Part shown: positions 18,149-27,669 of the stretch, piece by piece | Layout of the letters: each line of letters opens with the position of its first letter | Position numbering within the stretch: position 1 is the stretch's first letter | Translations under genes and position numbers: made by a program | Notes under the pieces: generated by a model | Database searches by the model: none | What the model saw: only the letters and a program-made list of their open reading frames with translations | What the model was told of the DNA's origin: nothing | Assembly: GCF_036245475.1 (NCBI RefSeq) | Contig: NZ_BTPM01000001.1 | Span: forward strand, 62,001-126,000 | Direction: 5' to 3' | From: Vibrio sp. 10N | Lineage (GTDB): Bacteria; Pseudomonadota; Gammaproteobacteria; Enterobacterales; Vibrionaceae | Length of the DNA stretch: 64,000 nt

Positions 18149-18181
18149 GAGCCTCTGACCTTTGGTTGGGGGCTTTTTTTT
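18149..18181 (+). terminator. prlC: Rho-independent terminator of prlC
   Basis: AGCCTCTGACC and GGTTGGGGGCT form an 11-pair stem (with G-U pairs) around TTT, followed by eight T. The insertion sequence starts directly after these eight T, and another eight T follow its other end. The stem and T-run before the insertion remain intact, so termination should still work. Confidence 0.85.
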
Positions 18182-19472
18182 GGTTCATCGCGGCTTTCCG
18201 GGGAAGGCCGCTTTAATCTTTAGAAAGAAGTAGTCCGTGTCTCGGTAACCATAACCCATTCGCTTGATGAGTTTTATCTTGTTATTGATACCTTCCAAGG
18301 TGCAAGTATTCAGATGGTATGAAGCTGATGCCACTATTCCGTGAAGGTAAGGTTTGAGCTTTCTAGCAAAATTAATAAGAGGTTGTATGCCACTTTCATT
18401 CACCTGCTGCCACCATACTTCCCATAAACCTTTAGCGTGCTCCTCTGAGTCACAATACCAAAGTTCCTTGAGTTGAGCTCCAAGCAGATGAGTGATCATG
18501 AGATCTCGGTTGATTGAGAGTATTTCATCAAGATAACTCTGTTGTTTTACGTTCAAGTTCTCTCGGTTTTTCAGAAGCACCCAACGGGAACGTTTTATCC
18601 AACGACGTGCTTTCTTGTCCGTTTTTAATTGATTTGCTTGGTCTACACGAACCCTATCCATGACCTCTCGACCGAACTTGGCTACAACATGAAACATGTC
18701 ATAGACAATACGAGCATTTGGGCAATGCGCCTGCACTTCAAGGTCAAAAGCTGTGTTCATATCCATTGCCACAACTTCAATGTTGACGGCATTGTCGCCG
18801 AGCTCTTCAAAGAATGGGCGAATGTCCTTTCGGCTTCGGCCTATGCCAATCCAAAGCACTTGGTGTGTTTGAGCATCAGCAATGACCGTCGCATATCTGT
18901 GCCCCTTGAAGATGGCGAACTCGTCCATAACAAGTTGACGCAAATCACTCCAAGGCACCGTTGGCACAACTCGCTTAAGACGTTGTTTATCAATTTCTTT
19001 AATCGTATGCCAATGCACTCCGGTCAGCTCGGAGATATGCTTGATAGGCAATAGGGGCAGTAACTTTTCAATATAGCCCTTCAAGCGATTTGTGATTCGA
19101 GCATATGGTGCAACCCATGGTATAGCTTCCGTTTTTACGCCACAGTCAGGACAGTTTATCCGTCGAGTTTGTACCAAAAGCTCAACAGGAATATCGAACA
19201 TCATTGTTTCTTTTAGCACTCGCCATTGGTAGTCATGAATAGAGTCGGATGAGCGACCGCATTGGCAGTGAGCGGTAGAGTCAGGCTTCAAGGTGATTGT
19301 AATTAAGGAGTCAGTTTTGTGGGACTTTATGACTTCAAAGCCTTCCCAGAAGGAAAATAGGAAAGTATTATTCGACATGAAAACGGTAGTTTTTGGCAGG
19401 TTGTGTTTGGCGATGTAACCATACCATTAACTACCGTTTTTGTTTTCAGCTCCCGCTAATCCGCGATGAACC
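18182..19472 (-). mobile_element. ISL3-family insertion sequence, apparently complete
   Basis: The element is 1291 bp. Its ends are imperfect inverted repeats starting GGTTCATCGCGG: left 18182 onward, right read on the minus strand from 19472. The first 12 bases are identical and the next 11 partly so. It is flanked by TTTTTTTT at 18174-18181 and 19473-19480, an 8-bp target duplication, as expected for ISL3 elements. One intact transposase is encoded. The insertion looks recent and is probably neutral. Confidence 0.9.
18185..19378 (-). CDS. ISL3-family transposase
   Basis: A 397-residue DDE transposase. The N-terminus carries the ISL3 zinc-finger region (CQCGRSS, CPDCGVKTE). An HTH follows (KHISELTGVHWHTIKEI). 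The catalytic domain has Asp in VMDEFAIFKGH, Asp in VVAMDMNTAF, and Glu in CTLEGINNKIK. It is full length with no frameshift. The last codons lie inside the left inverted repeat. It moves only its own element; no passenger genes are present. Confidence 0.93.
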   Translation of the reverse strand: MSNNTFLFSFWEGFEVIKSHKTDSLITITLKPDSTAHCQCGRSSDSIHDYQWRVLKETMMFDIPVELLVQTRRINCPDCGVKTEAIPWVAPYARITNRLKGYIEKLLPLLPIKHISELTGVHWHTIKEIDKQRLKRVVPTVPWSDLRQLVMDEFAIFKGHRYATVIADAQTHQVLWIGIGRSRKDIRPFFEELGDNAVNIEVVAMDMNTAFDLEVQAHCPNARIVYDMFHVVAKFGREVMDRVRVDQANQLKTDKKARRWIKRSRWVLLKNRENLNVKQQSYLDEILSINRDLMITHLLGAQLKELWYCDSEEHAKGLWEVWWQQVNESGIQPLINFARKLKPYLHGIVASASYHLNTCTLEGINNKIKLIKRMGYGYRDTDYFFLKIKAAFPGKPR

Positions 19473-19480
19473 TTTTTTTT

Positions 19481-19913
19481 GCTTCAAATGATATATTTTA
19501 AAATGAATAATTATTGAATAAATCCCAGCAAATTCCATTTTGTTTGCAAAATGTACCCTGCAACCATCCTCCCAACAACGTCACCCACTTTCACACTTCG
19601 AAAAAACAGAAGTATCCTTTCAGCCAAAATTAGGTGTTATTAAACTTTGCTTACAAAGCCTTTCTACGTTTGAGGTTGGAATAAAATCTAAGTTTGTTTT
19701 GAGTCAAAGAAGCGTCCTAGAGTGCATGCAAGCACTTCGAAAGTTAATTACAGCGATATTCAGTTTCAGGTAACTTAATTTGGCTTTTCGCTTACGCATT
19801 AATTGTTAATAAAAATGCAAAATAGCGCAGCATTTCATCATTGTATTCAGCGATTGCTTTTTATCGGTTTGTCCTTCTACCGATGTCGACTGAATTTACT
19901 TGGAGAGTTACCC
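19481..19913. other. Intergenic region upstream of the P-type ATPase
   Basis: About 430 bases with no convincing gene; short open frames here lack ribosome sites and family resemblance. The stretch carries the promoter region of the cation ATPase. A run of near-repeated TTCG/CTTTC words is present, but no operator is recognised. Confidence 0.45.
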
Positions 19914-22667
19914 ATGACAAAAAAGTGGTTCACTGAAACCGTTGATAATACCCAGCAGATGATGGGTGTGTCGGCGGAGCAAGGTTTGACCTCACAGGAA
20001 GTGGCTGAGCGCCAATCACAATATGGCAAAAACGAGCTACAAGAAAAAGCAGGCAAATCTGCCCTTGAGCTGTTCCTGCATCAGTTTAAAAACCCATTGA
20101 TTTTCATCCTTGGTGTTGGTGCCATTGTTTCCTATTTTACCGGGCACCTAGTGGATGCGATCGCGATTACGGCGATCATCTTTATCAACGCGCTGATTGC
20201 TTTCTGGCAAGAATTTAAAGCGCAGAAGGGCATGGAAGCACTGCGCCAAATGGCAGCACCATCGGCGCAAGTAAAGCGTGATGGTGAATGGATGGACATT
20301 CCTGCCAGTGAGATTGTTCCTGGCGATATCTTAAAAATCAGTACTGGTGATATTCTTGCTGCTGACGTTCGCATTTTAGAAGCGAACCGTCTTTCTATCG
20401 ATGAAGCAGCCCTGACCGGCGAATCTGAGCCAGTAGATAAAACGTCTAAGGTGATCGAAGACGACAGTGTGGGTCTTGGTGACCAGCTCAATATGGGCTT
20501 TATGACGACCATGGTGACCTCGGGCACCGGTCTTGGCTTAGTCGTCGCAACGGGTATGCAGACCGAAGTGGGTCACATTGCCGATCTCATGGCGAATACG
20601 GAAGAAACCAAGACACCAATGCAAGAGCGCATGGACACCATCGCGAAGACGCTAATGCTAGTCGCACTGGGCGTAGTTGCGGTCGTGTGTGCGATAGGTC
20701 TTTACTACGGCATGCCTTGGCTAGAGATCCTCAACATAGGTATTTCTCTGTCTGTTGCGGCGATCCCTGAAGGTCTTCCGACGGTCATCACTATCGTTCT
20801 AACCATGGGCTCTACTCGCATGGTGAAGAACAATGCGCTGGCGAAGCAGCTAGCGGCGATTGAGACGTTAGGTTCGACCACGGTTATCTGTTCAGATAAG
20901 ACAGGTACGCTCACTCAGAACCAAATGCAGGTCATGAAGGCGTACGATGCAAGTGGTCGCTATTGGGAAGTCAGCGGTAAGGGCTTTAGCCCTGAAGGTC
21001 AATTCAAGCCGCTATCGCACAGCACAGATGCCAAGCACAGCCCAGAGATGATGAAGGGTCTTGTTGTGGCAACGCTATGTAACGACTCTGAGTACATCAT
21101 GGACGGCGACAAGTCGACCGTACGTGGTAACCCAACTGAGGGTGCACTGATTGTGGCAGCAGCGAAGGCGGGTCTGAACCAGTCTGAGATGTTAACGTCA
21201 GGTGGCTACTCTATTGTTGAGAAATTCCCGTTCGACTCTTCTCGTAAGATGGCCTCAGTGATTGTTAAAGATCCTGAAGGTAATCACTTCCTAGCGATCA
21301 AAGGGGCACCCGATGTGATTCTGGGTAACGCTTCAGGCTTTATGGTTGACGGATTGTCAGTAGACCATGCGCCAACGGCGACCGATGGCAATCTAGCGCT
21401 AGCGGCGAGCCCAAGTGAAGAGATTTTGGCTAACTACGAAGCCGCAATTGAGAATTTTGCACAAGATGCGCTGCGCACGCTCGCGGTAGGCTTTAAAGCG
21501 CTATCCGAAGCTGACCTAGAACGTGACCACACAGAGCTTGAAAAAGACATTACCGTGCTGGGTCTCTACGGCATCATGGATCCACCGCGTCCAGAAGTAC
21601 GCGATGCGATTGAAAGCTGCTACCAAGCAGGGGTAAGAACGGTAATGATCACGGGTGACCACGCGCTAACAGCGGCAGCGATTGCACGTGATATCGGTAT
21701 CATCCGCAGCGAGAAAGATCTGGTTGTGACGGGTGCAGAGCTTGATGAGATGGACGATGACAAGCTTCGTCAAATCTGTCCGGAAGTTGCAGTATTTGCC
21801 CGTGTAACGCCAGAGCACAAGCTACGCATTGTTCAGGCTCAGCAGTTCAACAACGAAGTAGCAGCGATGACAGGTGACGGTGTGAACGATGCACCCGCAC
21901 TGCGCCGTGCTGATATCGGTGTTGCTATGGGGATTACTGGTACGTCGGTTGCGAAAGACTCAGGTGACCTTATCCTGTTGGATGACAACTTCAGCACCAT
22001 CGTGAAAGCGGTACGCCAAGGGCGTCAGATCTTCGACAACCTGCGTAAGTTCATCCGTCAGGCTCTGACGGCGAATGTGGGTGAAGTATCGGTTATCCTG
22101 TTTGCGTTCCTAATGATGGGCCCAGAGGCGATCTTGCCGCTAACACCGCTAATGATTCTATGGATCAACTTGGTATCGGACGGTCTACCAGCGCTGGCGC
22201 TAGGTGTTGAGCCAGAAGAGAAAGATTTGATGGAGCGTAAGCCTCGTAAACGCAACGAGAGCTTCTTTAGTGACCACCTAGGTACTCGTATCCTAACTCG
22301 TGGTCTAGCACTGGGTGGCATGAGCTACATGGCGTTCAACTGGGCACTAACGAATGGCTTCTCTGCAAACTACGCACAGACAATGGCATTTGCGATGTTA
22401 GTCTTTGCTCAGCTATGGCACCTATTTGACTCTCGTACATTTACGTCGCTATACCGCAGAAACCCATTCACCAACCCGTACCTACTCGGTGCAGTAGCGG
22501 TGTCAGCGATTCTATCGCTAGGGGTTATCTACACAGGTCTAGGTCAGCTAATCTTCAACACAGAAGCACTGGCAGCCGGTCACCTATTCGGTGTCATCAT
22601 GGCAGCATCACTACCGACACTGGTTATGTCTGCAGTGAAAGAGGCAACCAAAACTAAGTGGGTTTAA
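19914..22667 (+). CDS. P-type cation-transporting ATPase, probable Ca2+ pump (SERCA/PMR1-like)
   Basis: About 917 residues from the ATG at 19914, which has GGAG upstream; an upstream in-frame start is not supported. P-IIA-type ATPase: the TGES actuator motif, AAIPEGLP in M4 (about residue 282), the phosphorylation site DKTGTLT (about 329), and hinge motif GDGVNDAP (about 653). Residues that bind calcium in SERCA are matched: Glu in IPEGLP, Asn and Glu in ANVGEV (M5), Asn and Asp in NLVSDGLPALALG (M6). It probably exports Ca2+ across the inner membrane; other divalent ions cannot be excluded. It ends in a strong terminator. Confidence 0.9.
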   Translation: MTKKWFTETVDNTQQMMGVSAEQGLTSQEVAERQSQYGKNELQEKAGKSALELFLHQFKNPLIFILGVGAIVSYFTGHLVDAIAITAIIFINALIAFWQEFKAQKGMEALRQMAAPSAQVKRDGEWMDIPASEIVPGDILKISTGDILAADVRILEANRLSIDEAALTGESEPVDKTSKVIEDDSVGLGDQLNMGFMTTMVTSGTGLGLVVATGMQTEVGHIADLMANTEETKTPMQERMDTIAKTLMLVALGVVAVVCAIGLYYGMPWLEILNIGISLSVAAIPEGLPTVITIVLTMGSTRMVKNNALAKQLAAIETLGSTTVICSDKTGTLTQNQMQVMKAYDASGRYWEVSGKGFSPEGQFKPLSHSTDAKHSPEMMKGLVVATLCNDSEYIMDGDKSTVRGNPTEGALIVAAAKAGLNQSEMLTSGGYSIVEKFPFDSSRKMASVIVKDPEGNHFLAIKGAPDVILGNASGFMVDGLSVDHAPTATDGNLALAASPSEEILANYEAAIENFAQDALRTLAVGFKALSEADLERDHTELEKDITVLGLYGIMDPPRPEVRDAIESCYQAGVRTVMITGDHALTAAAIARDIGIIRSEKDLVVTGAELDEMDDDKLRQICPEVAVFARVTPEHKLRIVQAQQFNNEVAAMTGDGVNDAPALRRADIGVAMGITGTSVAKDSGDLILLDDNFSTIVKAVRQGRQIFDNLRKFIRQALTANVGEVSVILFAFLMMGPEAILPLTPLMILWINLVSDGLPALALGVEPEEKDLMERKPRKRNESFFSDHLGTRILTRGLALGGMSYMAFNWALTNGFSANYAQTMAFAMLVFAQLWHLFDSRTFTSLYRRNPFTNPYLLGAVAVSAILSLGVIYTGLGQLIFNTEALAAGHLFGVIMAASLPTLVMSAVKEATKTKWV

Positions 22668-22685
22668 TCTCTCACTTGAGATAGT

Positions 22686-22714
22686 AAAAAGGCGCTCTGA
22701 TGAGCGCCTTTTTT
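22686..22714 (+). terminator. Rho-independent terminator of the P-type ATPase
   Basis: GGCGCTC at 22691-22697 pairs with GAGCGCC at 22702-22708 around TGAT, followed by six T and preceded by five A, so it may work in both directions. The asnC gene converges from the other side. Confidence 0.88.
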
Positions 22715-22749
22715 GGGTTTGGTGCAATTTTCTCACAGCGATCTGCGAC

Positions 22750-23211
22750 CTAAGGGTTCACATTGCGACTAATCGGATTCTGCAACGAAATCAGCGTCTC
22801 CGTCGATTGCACCTCTTCAATCGCTTGTAGCTTATCGATCAGTACGTGCTGCAGCTCTTCAATCGAGCGACACATCAACTTCACGAAGATGTTATACGCC
22901 CCCGTGGTGTAGTAGGCTTCGACCACTTCATCTAGGGCATTGAGCTTTTCAAGCGCCGAGTGATAGTCACGCGCAGCGTATAAGTTAATACCGATAAAGC
23001 AGCACACGTCATAACCGAGCTTCTTGGTATTTACCACGACTTCAGTACCTTCGATGATCCCTGCCGCTTTCATCTTTTCGATACGCACATGAATCGTCGC
23101 TGGGCTCACATCAAACTGTTTGGCCATCTCGGCATACGGGCGACGAGCGTCTTCCATCAAGGTTTTTAGGATCGCTTTATCCAGATCGTCGAGATTGTTG
23201 GTGCCGTGCAT
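22750..23211 (-). CDS. asnC: Lrp/AsnC-family transcriptional regulator AsnC
   Basis: About 153 residues from the ATG at 23211, preceded by AAAGGA; the longer frame to 23244 is not supported. N-terminal [26 protein letters not shown]... [12 protein letters not shown]. The C-terminal RAM domain binds amino acids ([33 protein letters not shown]). Close resemblance to E. coli AsnC along the whole length, including the LQNPI end. AsnC responds to asparagine and controls asnA. No asnA gene is in this neighbourhood; the gene is divergent from rsmJ. Confidence 0.9.
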   Translation of the reverse strand: MHGTNNLDDLDKAILKTLMEDARRPYAEMAKQFDVSPATIHVRIEKMKAAGIIEGTEVVVNTKKLGYDVCCFIGINLYAARDYHSALEKLNALDEVVEAYYTTGAYNIFVKLMCRSIEELQHVLIDKLQAIEEVQSTETLISLQNPISRNVNP

Positions 23212-23381
23212 ATCGAATCCTTTGTTTGAGTGAGTGGACGACATCGCTGACCACGCGTCGCTTTATTGGTGCACAAGCTTATCACTATTTTTGCGCAGCC
23301 GTCTTTGTGTCGATCACGCTTATTGGTCGCGCTATCGACTTGAGGTACACTGGCGCCCATTGTCTTTTGTCGGAGCGTCAC

Positions 23382-24161
23382 TTGCACATTCAACTTATTT
23401 GCGAACATCAACCACGTCAACCAGAGCTGGAGCAACTTGCTGAGCGTTGGGGGTTAGTGGCGTCTGAAGATTCCGAATTTGCGTTGGTGCTGACCGAGCA
23501 AAGACTCGAGCTTCGTAAACTCGATGAGCCGAAATTGGGCGCAATTTTCGTCGACCTTGCTGGTGGCGCGGTGGCGCACAGACGCAAGTTTGGTGGTGGT
23601 AAAGGTCAAGCTATCGCTAAAGCGGCGGGTTTGAACAAAGGGGCGACACCAACGGTACTCGATGGTACTGCAGGTCTAGGTCGCGATGCCTTTGTTCTCG
23701 CATCACTTGGCTGCAAGGTGCAGATGGTAGAGCGCCATCCTGTGGTTGCCGCATTGCTGGATGATGGCCTTGAGCGCGCCAAGCATGATCCAGAAATTGG
23801 CGAGTGGGTGAGTGAGCGTATGTCACTGCTGCATGCGTCGAGCTTAGATGCTTTGGGTGAACTTGCCGACGACAATGCGTTTACCAAGCCCGATGTTGTC
23901 TACCTAGACCCAATGTATCCACACCCTGAGAACAAAAAGAAATCAGCGCTGGTGAAAAAAGAGATGCGTGTGTTCCAATCTTTGGTTGGCGCAGACACCG
24001 ATGCAGATGGACTATTGGAGCCGGCTCTTAAGCTTGCGGCAAAACGCGTTGTAGTGAAACGTCCAGACTACGCTGAATGGCTGGATGAGAAAAAGCCGAC
24101 CATGGCGATTGAGACCAAAAAAAATCGCTTCGACGTTTATGTTAATGCATCAATGAGTTAA
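23382..24161 (+). CDS. rsmJ: 16S rRNA (guanine(1516)-N2)-methyltransferase
   Basis: RsmJ (YhiQ) family, SAM-dependent, modifies G1516 of 16S rRNA. The family start HIQLICE is preceded by a TTG at 23382 with GGAG six to seven bases upstream, giving about 260 residues, the normal size; the longer frame from 23226 overlaps the asnC 5' end. Motifs: [12 protein letters not shown], the SAM loop [26 protein letters not shown] as catalytic D-P-x-Y, and KRPDYAEWL near the C-terminus. Divergent from asnC with about 170 bases of regulatory DNA between. Confidence 0.92.
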   Translation: MHIQLICEHQPRQPELEQLAERWGLVASEDSEFALVLTEQRLELRKLDEPKLGAIFVDLAGGAVAHRRKFGGGKGQAIAKAAGLNKGATPTVLDGTAGLGRDAFVLASLGCKVQMVERHPVVAALLDDGLERAKHDPEIGEWVSERMSLLHASSLDALGELADDNAFTKPDVVYLDPMYPHPENKKKSALVKKEMRVFQSLVGADTDADGLLEPALKLAAKRVVVKRPDYAEWLDEKKPTMAIETKKNRFDVYVNASMS

Positions 24162-24296
24162 TTCTTTCCTATACGTTTTTTGAGTAAATTGCTCTGGTGT
24201 AACTGGAGCAAGTTACTTGCAACCGCTGCCAATTGACGTTATATCTAACTAAGAATCATTCCTGTTTTCGTTGTGGTTAGTTGGAGATAAAGTGGT

Positions 24297-24809
24297 ATGA
24301 CTAAACGACTGTGCAAGTTAAATCGTCGCGACATCAGTGACAACCTTGGTGACATCCATCGTTTGGTCGCAGAACCTAAATTCCTGTGCCGCTCTTGCTC
24401 ACGTTCATCTGCCGATAAATCCACACTTTGCAAACCGGCTGCTATCCCGCCAGCATCTTGCCAGAGCAAACCATTGAGTGAGCAGCAGCAATGTGGCGTG
24501 TTGGCTGAAGCATTGCCAACCAAAACCACGCCGAAACTCACCAAGACTGCCAACAAAGCCGAGCCTAAATCAGCGACCGATGTTCAAATGGCCGAAGAGT
24601 TAAGCCTAGAAACAGTCGATAAGAAGTCGCTGAAGCGTGCGAAAAAAGCACTCAAAGCGCAGAAAAAGGCACAGAAGAAATTGCGTAAAGTACTGAAGAA
24701 AAGTCAGAAGCTACTGCGCAAACAGAGCAAGCTTGAGCACAAGTACCAGTTAGCGGCAGCAACGGTTGAAAAGCAGGTAATGAAAGTGCAGCCAGAACAG
24801 CTGCACTAA
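24297..24809 (+). CDS. Hypothetical basic coiled-coil protein
   Basis: A 170-residue protein, not assigned to a known function. The N-terminal 55 residues carry several cysteines (CKLN, CRSC) that could form a metal site. The middle is low-complexity, Lys/Thr/Ala rich. The C-terminal 60 residues are a highly basic helix of repeated KKAQKKLRKVLKK type. Such features suit an RNA- or membrane-associated protein, but nothing is certain. ATG at 24297 has GGAGATAAAGTGGT upstream. It lies between rsmJ and the EamA gene. Confidence 0.7.
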   Translation: MTKRLCKLNRRDISDNLGDIHRLVAEPKFLCRSCSRSSADKSTLCKPAAIPPASCQSKPLSEQQQCGVLAEALPTKTTPKLTKTANKAEPKSATDVQMAEELSLETVDKKSLKRAKKALKAQKKAQKKLRKVLKKSQKLLRKQSKLEHKYQLAAATVEKQVMKVQPEQLH

Positions 24810-24833
24810 TAAGGTCTTTATTTTGAGTGAAGC

Positions 24834-25712
24834 CTAGCTGTTTGCCAGTTGGGCTTCTGCTTTTGGTTTGACCCAAAGCTCGTTCACCACGAGTGATAGC
24901 AAGATAATCCCGCCGCCAATCGACAGCTTCAGCAAATCGACATCACGATTCCAAATCACAATGTTGACGATAAGACCTGCCGGCACAAGCAAGTTGTTCA
25001 TCACTGCCAGTGCGCCAGCGTTAACCATTGTCGCGCCTTTGTTCCAGATAAAGTAACCCAACCCAGAAGCAATGGTGCCTAGGTAAATAAGCACGCCCCA
25101 CTGTACGCCGGTCGTCGGCATCTTATCGAAGCTACCAAAAATCGAGAAGGCGATGGTCGCAACCACAGTCGCGCCAAGGTAGAAATAACCAAACACGCTG
25201 TGCTGTGGCAGCTCAACCTGCTCTTGCTCCATCACGTATTTGTAACCCACCTGACCGATAGCAAAACAAAGGTTCGCGCCTTGCACGACCAAGAAGCCCA
25301 TCAAGAAGTTTTCGTTAATGCCAGCAAACTTGATGAACGCCGCGCCAGCGACCGCAATTGCCGCTGTCACCAAATACCATGGCGAGAAGCGACCTTTAAG
25401 TAGGTCGTAAAATAGCGTTACGTAGATCGGTGTGAAAACGGTAAACAGCAGCACTTCCGGCACCGAAAGCAGCAAGAATGATTGATAGTAGAAGCAGTAC
25501 ATCAATCCAAGTTGGATGCCACCAATCGCCATCAATTTGGCTTTCAGCTTGTTAGGAACTTGCTTGAACTTAGTGAACGGCAAAAAGACCAGTGCCGCCA
25601 GGACAACACGCATCAGTACTGAAAACCACGAGTCAACCTGACCCGCGAGATAAACCCCAATTAGGCTGAAAGAAAAAGCCCAAAGCAGGGTAACAGAATA
25701 GAGATAACCCAT
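24834..25712 (-). CDS. EamA/DMT-family transporter
   Basis: About 292 residues from the ATG at 25712 (a TTG nine bases earlier is in frame). Ten hydrophobic segments in two similar halves, the EamA/RhaT drug-metabolite transporter fold. Characteristic features include WAFSFSLIGVYLAG in the first helix and the YLGTIASGLGYFIWNKGAT segment of the second EamA repeat. It resembles carboxylate/amino-acid/amine transporters of the CAAT type; substrate not known. It is convergent with the preceding coiled-coil gene. Confidence 0.82.
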   Translation of the reverse strand: MGYLYSVTLLWAFSFSLIGVYLAGQVDSWFSVLMRVVLAALVFLPFTKFKQVPNKLKAKLMAIGGIQLGLMYCFYYQSFLLLSVPEVLLFTVFTPIYVTLFYDLLKGRFSPWYLVTAAIAVAGAAFIKFAGINENFLMGFLVVQGANLCFAIGQVGYKYVMEQEQVELPQHSVFGYFYLGATVVATIAFSIFGSFDKMPTTGVQWGVLIYLGTIASGLGYFIWNKGATMVNAGALAVMNNLLVPAGLIVNIVIWNRDVDLLKLSIGGGIILLSLVVNELWVKPKAEAQLANS

Positions 25713-25784
25713 AGTTAACAATTATCATTTAATAACAAATGCAGTCAGTGTAACACTTTTCGTTACGATGAGAGATCCGATCAA

Positions 25785-25808
25785 AAAAGGCTTCCGAAGA
25801 AGCCTTTT
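25785..25808 (-). terminator. uspA: Terminator of uspA
   Basis: AAGGCTTC and GAAGCCTT form a stem around CGAA, with T-runs on the minus-strand 3' side. It lies directly after the uspA stop and upstream of the EamA gene. Confidence 0.8.
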
Positions 25809-25815
25809 GCTATTT

Positions 25816-26241
25816 TTAATCTTTGATCGGCACGACCAACATGTCGACAGGGGAAGTGTTGATAAGCTGCCTGGTAGACGACAGGATTTTGCTCCAAAAG
25901 TCCTGATGGTGACCACACACCACTAAATCGACATTGTATTCACCGATGGTATCGCGCAGCTCATTGCTTAAATCACCGCTGCCAACCAACGAATGCTTGA
26001 TCGGGTAATTCGCGTATTCGGCAAAATCTCTTAGCTGCGTCATCGAGGCCTCCATGGCCTGATGCTGTGTCTCTGCCATATTGAGGTCAATCAAGCCGGT
26101 GTAAAGCTCGGCATAGTTGACGTCGATATGGATAAATGACACCTCTGCACCCAGTGGTTTCGCGAGTGAGACCGCTTTGTCTATGAGCATTTTGCTTTCT
26201 TCTGAGAGATCTAATGCGACCATAATATGTTTGTAACTCAT
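25816..26241 (-). CDS. uspA: Universal stress protein A
   Basis: A 141-residue UspA-family protein. The start MSYKHIMVALDLSEES and the C-terminal SPVDMLVVPI match UspA of E. coli. It follows UspA rather than the ATP-binding UspFG class: no clear G-2x-G-9x-G(S/T) ATP loop. Cytoplasmic dimer induced by growth arrest and stress. Divergent from ftnA and close to uspB, as often in Vibrio. ATG has GGAGG upstream. Confidence 0.93.
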   Translation of the reverse strand: MSYKHIMVALDLSEESKMLIDKAVSLAKPLGAEVSFIHIDVNYAELYTGLIDLNMAETQHQAMEASMTQLRDFAEYANYPIKHSLVGSGDLSNELRDTIGEYNVDLVVCGHHQDFWSKILSSTRQLINTSPVDMLVVPIKD

Positions 26242-26552
26242 AACGCACTCCTCCTGACGTTCTTCCTACTAAAAACATAGCATTTAGCGCCTGAAAATTA
26301 TGCTGATGTGATCCCAAATCGGTCGTCATAGCTATAAAACTCTGCCTTGTCGTGACTAAATACAACGAGTTTCTCTCAATAATTTTCTCAACTACAAGAC
26401 GACAAAATGTGAGCAAAGTCGCCAAAGTTTTCTAGAATCAAAGTAAGCGCTGAGTACACAGTTGTTGCCAGGTTTGGGCATGAGATCAGAAGACTCCTCA
26501 ATTAGTTATGTTATAGTGGCGTTAATTCCAGTTACGAAATTAGGAGTCGTAA
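26242..26552. other. uspA-ftnA divergent regulatory region
   Basis: About 310 bases with no gene supported. It holds the divergent promoters of uspA and ftnA. The ftnA ribosome site AGGAG lies immediately before its start. No clear Fur box was found by eye. Confidence 0.45.
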
Positions 26553-27080
26553 ATGCTTTCTCCATCTATGGTTCAACACCTGAACGAGCAAATTAACCTC
26601 GAATTCTTTTCATCCAACCTATACTTACAAATGAGTGCTTGGTGTGAAGACAAAGGATTTGAAGGCGCGGCAGAATTTCTTCGTAAGCATGCGGACGAAG
26701 AAATGCAGCACATGCAAAGATTGTTTACCTACGTAAGCGAAACCGGTGCATTGCCAATTTTGGGCAGTATTGAAGCACCTCGTCACGATTTTGAAAGCCT
26801 TGGTGACGTGTTTCGTGAAACGTACAAACATGAGCAGATGATTACGGAGAAAATCAACAAGCTGGCGCACGTTGCCTTCTCGGCTCAAGACTACTCAACG
26901 TTCAACTTTCTTCAGTGGTATGTTGCGGAGCAGCATGAAGAAGAAAAATTGTTTAAAGGGATCTTAGATAAGCTAGAACTCGTAGGTGAGAATGGACAAG
27001 CGCTATTCTTCATCGACAAGGATTTAGCAACGTTAGCAAAAGAGGGTTCTTCTTCCATTATGGACGCCCCAGCTGAGTAA
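26553..27080 (+). CDS. ftnA: Non-haem ferritin FtnA
   Basis: A 175-residue ferritin. The ferroxidase ligands are visible: Glu in [12 protein letters not shown], the E-x-x-H of HADEEMQHM, Glu in [10 protein letters not shown], and Q/E-x-x-E in [10 protein letters not shown]. Four-helix bundle protein storing iron as a 24-mer. Length is normal. AGGAG ribosome site. Located between uspA (divergent) and uspB (same strand, 70 bases on). Confidence 0.95.
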   Translation: MLSPSMVQHLNEQINLEFFSSNLYLQMSAWCEDKGFEGAAEFLRKHADEEMQHMQRLFTYVSETGALPILGSIEAPRHDFESLGDVFRETYKHEQMITEKINKLAHVAFSAQDYSTFNFLQWYVAEQHEEEKLFKGILDKLELVGENGQALFFIDKDLATLAKEGSSSIMDAPAE

Positions 27081-27149
27081 CATCAGCGTTTAAAAGACCA
27101 TTGATTGTCTTTTTCTCTTGGGTGTCTAGGAAGACGTAGGGAGGAAAAG

Positions 27150-27473
27150 ATGATCAGTGGAGACACTATTCTATTAGCATTGATGCTCATTACCTCAGTC
27201 AATATGGCGAGGTATCTCACAGCACTACGCTCACTTATTTTTATCATGCGTGAGGCGCATCCGCTCTTGTACCAGCAAGTCGATGGACGCGGGTTTTTTA
27301 CTACGCACGGCAACATGTCGAAGCAAGTGAGGCTGTTTCACTATCTCAAAAGCAAAGAATACCATCACCACCATGATCCGGTGTTTACCGAAAAGTGCGA
27401 TCGCGTGCGTGAGCTGTTTGTGCTCTGCGTCGCGTTGATTGGGGTAACCTTGCTCGCAGGTTTCATGCTTTAG
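27150..27473 (+). CDS. uspB: Universal stress protein B
   Basis: A 107-residue inner-membrane protein with hydrophobic N-terminal ([19 protein letters not shown]) and C-terminal ([19 protein letters not shown]) helices and a His-rich middle (EYHHHHDP). Matches UspB, a sigma-S-dependent membrane protein in E. coli. ATG at 27150 follows GGGAGGA; the longer frame from 27105 is not supported. Followed by a terminator. Confidence 0.92.
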   Translation: MISGDTILLALMLITSVNMARYLTALRSLIFIMREAHPLLYQQVDGRGFFTTHGNMSKQVRLFHYLKSKEYHHHHDPVFTEKCDRVRELFVLCVALIGVTLLAGFML

Positions 27474-27616
27474 CAGACGGTGAAGAGCATTAGATAGGGC
27501 ACGTTGCAGGCGCAAGCGTGGCAATGAACCTGGTGTCAGTTTCCGGCTTGTGATGCAACGCTGGAGGAGTTGGCTTTAGTCGATTAAGCCGCTAGAATAG
27601 CGCCAGATTGTTGAAG

Positions 27617-27644
27617 GGATGTGCAATAAGCACATCCTTTTTTT
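27617..27644 (+). terminator. Terminator between uspB and the flavoprotein gene
   Basis: GGATGTGC (27617-27624) and GCACATCC (27630-27637) form a perfect 8-bp stem around AATAA, followed by seven T. It ends transcription coming from uspB. Confidence 0.85.
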
Positions 27645-27669
27645 ATTTAAATTTTGTCGGAAAACCGTG

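Noticed and set aside
19540..19773. A 77-codon frame upstream of the P-type ATPase
   Set aside because: No ribosome site, no resemblance to known families; probable chance frame in the promoter region.
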